From Ecdyonurus torrentis (taxonomy: Eukaryota; Arthropoda; Insecta; Ephemeroptera; Heptageniidae): 64,000 bases of DNA. Shown in pieces: positions 42,831 to 52,561 of the stretch (positions are counted from its first letter, which is position 1; each line of letters starts with the position of its first letter). The notes beneath the pieces were generated by a model. That model saw only the letters and a list, made by a program, of their open reading frames with translations. It made no database searches and was not told the origin of the DNA. Location of the stretch: NCBI GenBank assembly GCA_949318235.1, contig OX439136.1, forward strand, positions 28,389,067 through 28,453,066, given 5' to 3'. Made by a program: the position numbers and the translations under genes.

Positions 42831-43110
42831 ATATGGCGCAGTGGTAGCATGTCTGGTTCGACTCCCAGGCTGTGCGGCTTTTACAAGGCCGTGTATGCTG
42901 GCGGAGTGCACTTGTGATCTTTGCATATGAGGTTGATGCGTGTGCTATTGTGTCATGAGTCATCGGTAGGAGAGGTGTGTATGCCTGTGTGTATGCATGT
43001 CTCCGATCGTCCTGATGTAGGCAGTAGTGACCCTACATCACGCAATAGAGAGAATCTCGGGACGGTTCACCATTTCACTCATATTTCCTGCCTATCCATT
43101 CATCATCACC
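42825..43110 (+). mobile_element. tRNA-derived SINE-like element (shortened head)
   Basis: TATATGGCGCAGTGGTAGCATG gives a box A in TGGCGCAGTGGTAGC, and GGTTCGACTCC is a near-perfect box B. They are only about 10 nt apart rather than the usual 30 or more, so the tRNA-like head has lost its middle. The body carries repeated TGTGTATGCATG-type words. Confidence 0.65.
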
Positions 43111-43159
43111 TATAACCAAACTTGCTGTAGACTAGGTAAATATAAGAGCCCTAGATAAC

Positions 43160-43199
43160 ACAAGAACAATTTGCAACCAAGGTTGACTGGACACAAAAT
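43160..43199. repeat. Left half of repeat T, split by the LTR element
   Basis: Ends in GACTGGACACAAAAT directly before the 5' LTR. The other half resumes at 57715. See the intact copy at 30805-30935. Confidence 0.85.
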
Positions 43200-43655
43200 T
43201 GTAACATTAATTTTCTATGATTTTAATAAAATAATATATTCGTAAAAAAAGAGAATATATTTCTATGGTATTTTATAATTACTGTTATATTTCTATTTTA
43301 GTATTACTTTATGTTTCATTGTACTGCCCAGAGAAGAGCTAGAGAGTTATTTTAATGAATTGTTATGCCCGGTAGCTATTCCGGTAAGCCCTCAGCTATT
43401 CCGGTAGTTTATTCAGGGTCAAGGTGTGTGTGTCATTTTGGCACCTTTCTATCAAGTATAAGAATATGTGCAGTGAGTAATGCACTATCATTATTAGCTG
43501 AACCGTGGCCGCCCTCACTCTCTCTCTCTCACTCCGGGTCGTCAAGCCGTTGTACTTGTATTATTTTACGTCAACAATAAACACGATTTTGAATAATAAC
43601 GAACCCAATATGTTTGTTTCCTTAAATCTTTACAACAATTAAAATTAAGGTTTCA
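43200..43655 (+). repeat. 5' LTR of outer element
   Basis: 456 bp, TGTAACATTA...AAGGTTTCA. Contains AATAAA at 43577-43582 near its 3' end and a CTCTCTCT stretch. Identical in length and, as far as I could compare, in sequence to the 3' LTR. Confidence 0.95.
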
Positions 43656-43656
43656 A

Positions 43657-43668
43657 TGGTGTCAGAAG
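43657..43668 (+). promoter_or_regulatory. Primer binding site, tRNA-Leu type
   Basis: TGGTGTCAGAAG starts one base after the LTR. It is complementary to the 3' end typical of tRNA-Leu (ending CTTCTGACACCA). The match stops after 12 nt. Confidence 0.7.
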
Positions 43669-43924
43669 ACTGGGTATTAAGTATATCTTCGTGTTTTTTA
43701 ATATCGTCGAGAATTTTTACGTGAATAATACGAGAATAATATTACGTGTGAAAACTTCAAGAACTTCAATTTTTCTTGTATGCTGTATTGCTGCCTGACT
43801 GCGGCGTGTGTACTTGACGTGATTGCCTGACGTGTTGCTGCCCTACCTAACAAGCTGACGTGGGTCCGATTTCCATTTGTGGACAAATAAGGGTGAGTTC
43901 AATGCTTGCAATATTTTTATTTGA

Positions 43925-44021
43925 TTAAAAAAAAAAAAAAAAAAAAAAATTACTGTAAACTAACAATTTCAATTTATTGAGATATTTCATTACATATTTA
44001 AGATTAAATATACATATTGAT

Positions 44022-44096
<75 letters not shown>

Positions 44097-44097
44097 A
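43925..44097 (+). repeat. A runs and (ATA)n in the gag leader
   Basis: Two A runs (about 43927-43949 and 44024-44058) and an ATA triplet tract lead up to the gag ATG at 44098. This may be genuine leader sequence or later slippage expansion. Confidence 0.85.
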
Positions 44098-45330
44098 ATG
44101 TCAACATTTCATATTGCTGGTGTTGATTATTCATTAGAAGATGCTATATCTTTATTATGTAATGAAGTATGTCAATTACAAGTCTCTAAACTTGAACTAC
44201 AACGTCAAATTGCTAATGCTGACACACGCGTAAATGACATGCAGTCAATGTTAAAACCGCAACTACAACTTATAAGCTTAGTTCCTTCATTTAAAGGTAC
44301 TTCTAGTGAGAATATTGCATTGTTTTTTACTAAATTTGAGCAACTCGCGGATCTCGCTCAACTTAAAGGTCAAAATAAATTGAAAGCAGTACGTTCTCGC
44401 TTAGAACAAAAAGCATTAGAGTTCAGTATTGACAATCCTGAATGTCAAGAAGCTGTGTCATATAATGAGTTCAAAGAGGCCATGTTAAATAGATATAAAT
44501 CTAAAGATACCGCTCGTTATAATCGCGCTCTCTTGCGTACTCTTACTCAAAAAGAGGATGAAACTATAGACGATTTTGCGTCTCGTATTGAGTCAATTAA
44601 TGGTAAAACTTACGAATTAAAAGGTAATGACGCAGCGAATATTGCTATTAAAAATGAAGCAGAACAGCGAGCACTTGATACATTTTTAGATGGATTGAGA
44701 GAGGATATTGCTGACAAAGTTAGAGTTACACTTCCGTCATATTTTTCTGAGGCTGTTACAAATGCTAATAATTTATATCAAGCATTAGTTCGTTCTAAAC
44801 AACTTCGTGACGTCACACCTACTCCTGCAAAGGAGGAAGTACTTACAGAGGGAAATATATTTGTCACTACTGCAACGCACTGCACTCGTTGCAATCGTAA
44901 TAATCACACAGTAAATCAATGTTATGCACGTACACCTGCCCGTCCTCAAAATAGACGTCCATTTAATTTTCGTGCTAATTACCATAATTACCAACCATCT
45001 TACCAACAACAATATCAACCTTGGTTCCCACCAAATCCTTCACAAAATTACCGTCCTAGACCTTATCCACAACAATATAATTCTCAATATGGGCAACAAA
45101 ATAGGGGTGGTTATCAAAATAATAATAATAATCAATATATGCAAGAAAATAGGGGTGGTAATAATAACAATTATCGTCAAAATGCACGTAGAAATTGGTA
45201 TTATCGTGGCAGACGAGGTTATAATAATCGTGGAAATTTTAATCACGGCCAATCACAAAATCAACAACAACCTGATCCTAATCCACTACCTTCCCCAACC
45301 CATCCCCCACCCCAACCTCAGGAAAACTAG
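44098..45330 (+). CDS. gag: gag polyprotein of the outer LTR element
   Basis: 410 residues. The first 250 form a helical capsid-like region with a conserved-type segment FDNPECQEAVSY-like context and many charged residues. A zinc knuckle CX2CX4HX4C lies at C262, C265, H270, C275. The C-terminal 110 residues are rich in Asn/Gln/Tyr/Pro with RGG/GG motifs, as expected for nucleic-acid binding. It packages the element's RNA into particles. The stop TAG lies within 49 nt of overlap with the pol frame. Confidence 0.9.
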   Translation: MSTFHIAGVDYSLEDAISLLCNEVCQLQVSKLELQRQIANADTRVNDMQSMLKPQLQLISLVPSFKGTSSENIALFFTKFEQLADLAQLKGQNKLKAVRSRLEQKALEFSIDNPECQEAVSYNEFKEAMLNRYKSKDTARYNRALLRTLTQKEDETIDDFASRIESINGKTYELKGNDAANIAIKNEAEQRALDTFLDGLREDIADKVRVTLPSYFSEAVTNANNLYQALVRSKQLRDVTPTPAKEEVLTEGNIFVTTATHCTRCNRNNHTVNQCYARTPARPQNRRPFNFRANYHNYQPSYQQQYQPWFPPNPSQNYRPRPYPQQYNSQYGQQNRGGYQNNNNNQYMQENRGGNNNNYRQNARRNWYYRGRRGYNNRGNFNHGQSQNQQQPDPNPLPSPTHPPPQPQEN

Positions 45331-48300
45331 CTCGGAGTTCGCAACAATGCCAGCCAATAATCGAACTCCCATCTAAATATGTACCTGTTAGTGAAACAAA
45401 TCATAATTCAAATAATCACGCTGGTTGCTTATTAGTTAATTTGTCATATAAAGGAAGAAAATATAACTATTTGATTGATACTGCGGCAGAAATTTCAGTT
45501 ACTTTTAAACATGTTACCGGTACGAAAAAATTAAATAAAAATAAATATACAATAAAAGCATTAGGTAATACAAAAGTTCACTCGCATGGTTCAATTGATA
45601 TGCCAATTAAATTAAATAATGTTCAATATAATATTGTATCTCATGTATTAGATACCTATCATAAAGCATATGATGGTATACTTGGTATGGATTTCTTGGA
45701 AGCTAATAAAGCTTGCGTAGACGTGGGAGCATGTACATTGACTTTAGGGGATGATAATCATATCATTTCTCTGTCAAAACTTGCTCACGGTGCTCAGAAA
45801 TGCGTTACTTCACTTGCAATGAATAATGTTACGCAATCAGTACTCCGTATTTCGCAACCCGATTTTATTTTGCCTCAGGGTATTTCCAAAACTGTACTAT
45901 TACGTATTCCTAAAAATGTTATTGATAGTGATATTTATCTTATTAATCCTATAGAATGTAATGAAAATTTGGATTCAATTCATTGTTACGTGGCTAGAAG
46001 TATAAGTAATGTTCATATAAAAAATAATGATAAATTTGTACCACTTACTATTGTTAATATGTCAAGGCATGAAGCAATTATACAAAAAGGTACGCCTCTG
46101 GCACATATTAGTGTTATTAATACAGAGGATATTTGTGACATGGAGGATAAAAATGAAATCGATATCGAAAATAATGTTAAAATAAATAATAATAATGATA
46201 ATAATGAATCTCCTGTCAATAATATGTGTGAAATAAATAAAAATAATGACGTCATAATTAATGAAAATGAAATAAAAAATAAATTGATAAATAATAATGA
46301 AATATATTGCGATCCATATCGCCAAGATAAAGAATATTTAAATGTTAATGAAAACACATGCCACATAAATGCTTATGATACTAATATTACTATTGATAAA
46401 AAATTATTGCATAATAAATTAAAACATTTGCCTATTGAACAATATAATAAAGTAAAATCACTCATAATGAAATATGAAAAATTATTCTTGGATATTTATA
46501 AACCCCCTGCTAATACTACAGTGACTCATCGTATAAACACGACCACAGAAATTGCTGTGCGTTCACCGCCCTATCGCATTCCTAAGAAATTACAACCCGT
46601 GGTTGATGAGTATATTGAAAAATATTTAAAACTTGGCAAAATCCGTCCTGGTTTTGGTCCATGGTCAGCTGGTTTGGTGTTAGTAAAAAAGAAATCTCAG
46701 GATGGTACAGCTAAGTGGAGAGTAACAATAGATTTTCGTGGCTGCAATGCTATTACGATACCTGAGAGCCACGCCCCCCCTCATGTACAAGAAACTATAG
46801 ATAATTTGTCAAACTCGAATTATTTTGTTATGATTGACTTAAAAGATGCTTTTCATTCAATACCAATGCATCCCGACAGTAAAGAAAAAACAGGATTTTG
46901 TGTTAGTTCTGGTCCATATGCTGGGTGCTACGAGTATAATTTTATGCCCCAGGGTCTTCGAAATAGTGGCGCTAGTTTTTCAAAATTCTTAATGGGTGTA
47001 TTGTATGGTTTAACACCACTACAAGCGTCTGTTTTTGTTGATGATATTGTTATTGGTGGAAGTACATTTGATGTTACATTTGCTAGATTTGAAGCTATAT
47101 TAAATAGATTATATAATGCAAACCTTACTGTTTCTCTTGAAAAATGTGAATTTTTTGTTGATTCTATTATATATCTAGCACATGAAATATCAAAACAAGG
47201 CATTCGTCCTGATCCTCGCTTAATTAAAATTGTAAAAGAATTTCCTACACCTACTAAAATAGCTCAAGTTCAAAGTATATTAGGATTGTCTGGATATTAC
47301 CGAAGAATGATACAAAATTACGGTACCATTGTATATCCATTGACTGAATTAGTAAAAAATTCTACAACACCTAATATTACTCATTTTTCTTCTGAATGTC
47401 AAATTGCATTACATAAAATAAAAGAAATATTAACATCGAGACCGCTACTTAAATTTCCCGATTTTAGTCGTGAATTTACATTGACGACTGACGCATCAAA
47501 TATTTGCCTCGGGGCTGTTTTGTCACAGAAAGGCGATGACGGTATTGACCATCCAGTAGCTTATGCTAGCCGAAAACTTACACCTGCTGAGTCACGCACA
47601 ACATGTACAGAGCGTGAAATGTTAGCTTTAGTATGGGCATGTCTTCATTTTAAACATTATTTATTAGGTCAAAAGAATTTTACGTGCATTACAGATCATG
47701 CTGCACTTAAGTACATACAAACAATGAAAAATCCAAGTAGTAAAATTATGCGATGGTTAATAAAATTAGCTGATTTTAATATGACCATAATTCATAAGCC
47801 TGGTTCTGAAATCGCACATGCTGATTCATTGAGTCGATTAATTAATAATATACATGAAGAACCTGTTATCTCAACTATCAATCTTGAAATTATTAAATCA
47901 AAACAAATAGTTGATGCTGATTGTATAAAATATTGTAATAAAAATAATTTCTTTTATAATGAAAATGTATTATATAAAAAAACTGCCTACGGCTCACGTA
48001 TTGTTTTACCTTCTGCTCTACGTAATATAGTATTATCACAATATCATGATTCAATATTAGCTGGTCATACTGGTAAAAAGAAAGTAAATATGGCTGTCGC
48101 CAATCAGTATTGGTGGCCTGGTAGACGAAACTTCATTAATAATTACTGTAGCTCATGTGTAAAATGTGCGCAACGTGATCCTACACAACCTACAAAAGTT
48201 CAATTAGAAAAATTGCCTGAACTTTTTGCTCCATTTGAAAGAGTTGGTCTTGATATTACTGAACTACCAGTAACATCATCAGGAAATAAATACATTTTAA

Positions 48301-49349
48301 CTATCATTGATCATTTTTCACGATATTTGATTATGGTTCCTATGCGTAATCAAACGTCGGAACTTATCGCACGCAATATTCTAAAACACTTAATTCTAAA
48401 ATATCAAATACCTAAAGCGTGGATAACTGATCAAGGAGCTAATTTAATATCCAATATTATGACTGACCTTTGTAAATTATTAAACATTGATCGACTACGT
48501 AGTTCTGCATATCATAGTATGGGAAACGGTCGAACTGAAGCCATTCACAAAACAATAAAACGTTGGCTCAGTTTTTATGTCAATAAAGCACAAAATAATT
48601 GGGACGAATTGCTTGATTATGCTGTATCTAGCTATAATAATTCTCCGCACTCTAGCTTAGAACCATACAGTCCATATGAAGTACTATATGGTCGTTCAAA
48701 GAATTCTCCATTCACTGTAATTCAAAATCATGATAATATAAAAAATCCTATTGTTAATGAACATGTAAAACAGTTAAGTTGTAAATTACGTAGAGTATGG
48801 AGCGATATTCAAATATGTAATAAAGAAGCTGAACTAATTCAAGCTAAAAAATATAATAAAAAACTCAATCCGCATGTATTTAATGTAAACGATCTTGTAA
48901 TGTTAAATAATCCTGTTGTACAGGTAGGTCACAGTCGTAAACTTACAATAAAACACACTGGACCTCATACTGTAATTGCTGTTAAACCTCCTTGTAATTA
49001 TTTAATTCAAAAAGATAATAGGAAATTGTTAGTACATGCTAATCGATTAAGAATGTACAAAGCAAAGCATTGGACTGGTAACTCCCTTGTTTCTCCTTGT
49101 TCACAGACTCCTACATCAACAACAACAACAACAACATCTGTGACGCAACAAGGAATTACGCCACCAGTTTCTACTCCAGATACATCGAGTGCCGGTACAT
49201 CGCAAACGACTCAAGCTACGCCCACAACTTCAGCTGTTATCGTTCCTAGACCACAACAAAACAACACGAAATTTCATCGTAATTTACGTCAAACGAAAGC
49301 TAGAACACAATCAGGTTTTTATAATAAACTGATAGGCTCATCAAAATAA
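45282..49349 (+). CDS. pol: pol polyprotein of the outer LTR element (protease-RT-RNase H-integrase)
   Basis: The frame is open from 45282, after a TAA at 45279-45281, and overlaps gag in the -1 frame; no ATG is needed if ribosomes shift. Domains in order: aspartic protease with catalytic Asp in LIDTAA (45477) and GMDFL flap-side motif; an Asn/Lys-rich linker (about 46150-46350); RT with MIDLKDAF and the active-site box FVDD (47034-47045); RNase H (TTDASNICLGAVLSQ, near 47487); integrase with HHCC zinc finger (about 48060-48180) and a DDE core (Asp in GLDITEL, Asp in WITDQGAN, Glu in GNGRTEAI). A Ser/Thr/Pro-rich tail ends at the stop 49347-49349. Oddities: DTAA in place of the commoner DTGA/DTGS. 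No frame break seen. Confidence 0.93.
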   Translation, partial: STTFPNPSPTPTSGKLARSSQQCQPIIELPSKYVPVSETNHNSNNHAGCLLVNLSYKGRKYNYLIDTAAEISVTFKHVTGTKKLNKNKYTIKALGNTKVHSHGSIDMPIKLNNVQYNIVSHVLDTYHKAYDGILGMDFLEANKACVDVGACTLTLGDDNHIISLSKLAHGAQKCVTSLAMNNVTQSVLRISQPDFILPQGISKTVLLRIPKNVIDSDIYLINPIECNENLDSIHCYVARSISNVHIKNNDKFVPLTIVNMSRHEAIIQKGTPLAHISVINTEDICDMEDKNEIDIENNVKINNNNDNNESPVNNMCEINKNNDVIINENEIKNKLINNNEIYCDPYRQDKEYLNVNENTCHINAYDTNITIDKKLLHNKLKHLPIEQYNKVKSLIMKYEKLFLDIYKPPANTTVTHRINTTTEIAVRSPPYRIPKKLQPVVDEYIEKYLKLGKIRPGFGPWSAGLVLVKKKSQDGTAKWRVTIDFRGCNAITIPESHAPPHVQETIDNLSNSNYFVMIDLKDAFHSIPMHPDSKEKTGFCVSSGPYAGCYEYNFMPQGLRNSGASFSKFLMGVLYGLTPLQASVFVDDIVIGGSTFDVTFARFEAILNRLYNANLTVSLEKCEFFVDSIIYLAHEISKQGIRPDPRLIKIVKEFPTPTKIAQVQSILGLSGYYRRMIQNYGTIVYPLTELVKNSTTPNITHFSSECQIALHKIKEILTSRPLLKFPDFSREFTLTTDASNICLGAVLSQKGDDGIDHPVAYASRKLTPAESRTTCTEREMLALVWACLHFKHYLLGQKNFTCITDHAALKYIQTMKNPSSKIMRWLIKLADFNMTIIHKPGSEIAHADSLSRLINNIHEEPVISTINLEIIKSKQIVDADCIKYCNKNNFFYNENVLYKKTAYGSRIVLPSALRNIVLSQYHDSILAGHTGKKKVNMAVANQYWWPGRRNFINNYCSSCVKCAQRDPTQPTKVQLEKLPELFAPFERVGLDITELPVTSSGNKYILTIIDHFSRYLIMVPMRNQTSELIARNILKHLILKYQIPKAWITDQGANLISNIMTDLCKLLNIDRLRSSAYHSMGNGRTEAIHKTIKRWLSFYVNKAQNNWDELLDYAVSSYNNSPHSSLEPYSPYEVLYGRSKNSPFTVIQNHDNIKNPIVNEHVKQLSCKLRRVWSDIQICNKEAELIQAKKYNKKLNPHVFNVNDLVMLNNPVVQVGHSRKLTIKHTGPHTVIAVKPPCNYLIQKDNRKLLVHANRLRMYKAKHWTGNSLVSPCSQTPTSTTTTTTSVTQQGITPPVSTPDTSSAGTSQTTQATPTTSAVIVPRPQQNNTKFHRNLRQTKARTQSGFYNKLIGSSK

Positions 49350-49469
49350 TTATACATAATTAATTAATCAATTATCATAATATAATATTTTTATTTTTAT
49401 AATTTGTGTTAAACATTAGTTTTTTTTTATTTGCATTCTTATATCGTATTATATTTAAAAAAAAAAAAA

Positions 49470-50229
49470 ATGATGACTATTTTTCTGTTTATTTTTGTAT
49501 GTTTTGTTCATTTCAATGTAAATAATGCATTATTAATTCAGCCTAACAATGCTGGTACTATATTTGGTAAACAATCTGATGTTAAACTTATTACGGGTCG
49601 CGCTAGAATTGCATTACATATTAATTTTGATACAATATTTACTGATCACGATATAATAATAAATAACGTAAACATAGTTGAAAAATCATTATCAGATGTT
49701 ATTTTAAAATGTGAATCAAAATTGTCGAAACAGTTTTTAAATTCGTATTCTACTACTAAAATTTTATTGCAATCGTATGCCACTGAATTTGATCTTATCT
49801 CTACCATATTACCTAATCATCACGCAATATCAAAACGTTCTTTATTTCCCTTCATAGGTAAATTTCACCATTTTTTATATGGTACTTTAAACGAGGATGA
49901 TAAACAAGAAATCATTTCAAATTTTAATTCACTTGTTCATTCAACTAAAAATATTCAAACAAATTTAAATAGTACTGTTATTTATATAAAAAATGTCGAG
50001 GAACAAATTCAATATAATACAGTCACTCTTAGAAATATTACGGAACGTCTTGCTACACAATTTGAATTACTTCAAAATAATCTCAAACAAAAAGTTATTA
50101 ATTTTGAAATTGTATCAAATAAATTAGAATCTGATATCAATTTTTTATCTCTTTTGTCTGAATTAAATATCATTTTAACTAAAGCTAGAATTGATTTAAT
50201 GTCGTTTCGTACATCTATTTCAGAAAGTC
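49470..50229 (+). CDS. env: env-like glycoprotein, 5' part (interrupted)
   Basis: Starts at one of two adjacent ATGs (49470, 49473) after an A run. Begins with a hydrophobic signal peptide. A dibasic cleavage-type site (Lys122-Arg123) is followed by a hydrophobic, Gly/Phe-containing stretch and an acidic segment, as in errantivirus/baculovirus F-type envelope proteins. After it comes a region with heptad spacing and several N-glycosylation sites. The frame is broken at codon 254 by the nested LTR element; an AGTC target duplication brackets it (50226-50229 and 55878-55881). With this interruption the protein cannot be made whole from this copy. Confidence 0.85.
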
Positions 50230-51679
50230 TGTAGGAACGGGTGGAACGTCGTCGGAACAACACCGTTCCATTTTTATTAATCACTACGTTCCAGTGCTCC
50301 CTACTTCTTGTACTATCAAGCTCGACCGCAGCAGGCGATAGAATACGGTACGGTGTGCGGCGCACTACGCCGGGTGCACGCACGATCGCCGCTGACAGAG
50401 CGCTGGCTCGCTCGTGCTACGCCTGTCGTTCTCCGGGTGCGTAGCGTTCGCATACCACACTCATGGTGCCACAACGGGCTCTCGTAGTAACAGCATTCCC
50501 AAATTGTCGTCTCATGGTTGACGAGGCGCTGACGAGCTCAGATAGTATAAATCAACTGGGTCATTAATACAAGCTGATTTAATATGATATGATATGTTAT
50601 TATAATATATGACGCAATAAAAAGGCTGTTGTCTAGGGATTTTGTCCCACAGTAGTTTAATACAAATCAATTTGGCTGTTAGTTTATGGATGAGGTTTTA
50701 ATAATTGTTTTAATTATACATCGTTGTTTAGTTGGATTTAATTCAAATTGTTTTATTTAGCAAGATTTCACTTTAATTATAATTTGATAATATACGTGGT
50801 ATAGACCAACTTTAATTACATTCAAAAATACCACGGGGGCTTCCCATCATTCAATGCAAAATGATTATCTTTTACTTATTTACACTAGGTTTCATTCACG
50901 CCACCAATATCAAGTATACAGATATAATTATATACTTATTTTATCGAAGAATTTATCATAAGAATTTATAATACAAAAGCCAAATTCACTTTACTCAGAT
51001 TTACCAAATCAATTTCCGCGATTACACATAGCACAGTTGTCAACCGGAATCTTCACGAGCCTCTCGTTGTGACGTAACCACGTCCCACCCGGCATAGCCC
51101 GGAGTATTCGTACCCCGTTAAGAGCGCGTCAAGGGCTGGAATCCTATCCCTACTGGGAGGGATTTCTCAGACACCTTTGTCTATGACGGTTAGTACACTA
51201 CTGATTTGGCTTTGCGTGCGAGAGAGCCCGCACAGCCAGATTTTACTTAAAAATGATCTTATTGGTTAATAGAAGTCACGTGACTTTAAATAAAATGATT
51301 TTGATTGGTTGTTAAAAACTAGGAGAAAACCGAGCAAAAGACGAAGGTCGTCTAGCGCCGCACGTGCCAGGAAGCGAGGGGGTTGGGGAAAGGAAAATTG
51401 TGCCCGACTTTGTTGAAACCTGTGCTACGCAATAATAACAATGATTCCATCTGTATACTTCGATGTACAATAAAATTAAGGTGAAATGAAACCAATATTT
51501 TTATATACTAAATGAATTCAAAGCATAATGCATATTTAAATTAAACAATTATATATGAATGAGAAGCCGTAATAATTAATAATATGTTAATTACAGCAAA
51601 ATTATAACTATAATTTTGTACTATGTTTTTCTAAGATCATACTACAATATTTAAAAGTAACAGACGTTGTACCGTCACA
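50230..51679 (-). repeat. LTR of the nested element (3' LTR in minus orientation)
   Basis: 1450 bp, unusually long relative to the internal region. It contains a GC-rich block (about 50320-50450) and a second block near 51050-51420, with AT-rich sequence between. Small ORFs in it recur exactly in the other LTR and are shadows. Confidence 0.93.
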
Positions 51680-52186
51680 TTCACCACCGTTACAAAAAGG
51701 AAAAAAAACAATAAAAAAAAAGAAAAAAGTTTTAAGGTTACTCTTAGAAAAACATTGAAACAAAATACTTAAACATAGAAAGTCCTGAAGTTCTTAGCAT
51801 GTATGGTTCAGTGTGGAACTCCTGTCCGTCAGCCATGGAAATGAGGGCAGCATACTCATTTTACATCTTTTTCTGTGCTTCGCCAGTTTAGCAGGCCTGG
51901 CTATTTGTTGGGAATGGGAGGGCACACCTGGTTTGTTGACGTACCAGGGATATGGCTGTGGGAGGGTAAAGGCGGAGTAGCAGGTAAACCTGCAGTTCTT
52001 GTAGACAAATATTTTTTTTAAAAAATGAAACAAAATTGTCCCTGAACTAGACAATGTGACACTTAAAAAAAAATATTTGAGATGTTGTTTTGACAAGCCA
52101 CTGTATTTTAGCTTATAATTTACAGGTCAGTTACATGTCGTCAACAGTTTTTTATCAGCCAAATTTGTAGCTCGCAGAGAAATGAG

Positions 52187-52561
52187 TTAGCTACGAGGGT
52201 GAGAGAAATTCTCTTTGCGTCTATATTTCCATTGAGGATAGTAGACACGAAACCTGAGTTTGTCTTGCAGACATGCACTCACTGTGGTTACGTGTCTGTT
52301 CTTGCACTTCTTTGCAATAATGTTAGAGAAGGATTGGAAGCACGTGTCGGTCCACCTGGACAAGAAGCAGTCGCGCCTCCTTACATCACTTCTCTTCTGT
52401 GTTTTTATTTTTCTTATCTTTTTGTCAAGTCCATGGTCTGTGAAGTTCAGTTTCAGCAGACGTACGTGTAGTCGAAGTTCAATTAATTTGCAATGATTGT
52501 CTTTTATAGTGAATACAGCACTGTTAGTTGTGTTCTTTTTTCTCAGTGTAATTTTACTCAA
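52187..52561 (-). CDS. Second open frame of the nested element (basic, 124 codons)
   Basis: An open frame rich in Lys, Arg and Cys that overlaps the end of the 554-codon ORF by 4 nt. It has no ATG at its 5' edge (TTG at 52561-52559). It could be a frameshifted continuation of the larger ORF or an unused frame. No family recognised. Confidence 0.3.
   Translation of the reverse strand: MSKITLRKKNTTNSAVFTIKDNHCKLIELRLHVRLLKLNFTDHGLDKKIRKIKTQKRSDVRRRDCFLSRWTDTCFQSFSNIIAKKCKNRHVTTVSACLQDKLRFRVYYPQWKYRRKENFSHPRS

Noticed and set aside
42838..42870. tRNA gene
   Set aside because: Boxes A and B are too close for an intact tRNA, and no anticodon arm fits between them.
43365..43580. 71-codon frame duplicated at 57424-57639
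   Set aside because: It lies inside the outer LTR and its duplicate is the other LTR.
44785..46366. Minus-strand and alternative-frame ORFs over gag and pol
   Set aside because: They shadow the AT-rich, Asn/Ile-coding gag-pol frames and have no independent motifs.
50241..50444. 67-codon frame duplicated at 54439-54642
   Set aside because: It is part of the nested element's LTR; no start context or homologue.
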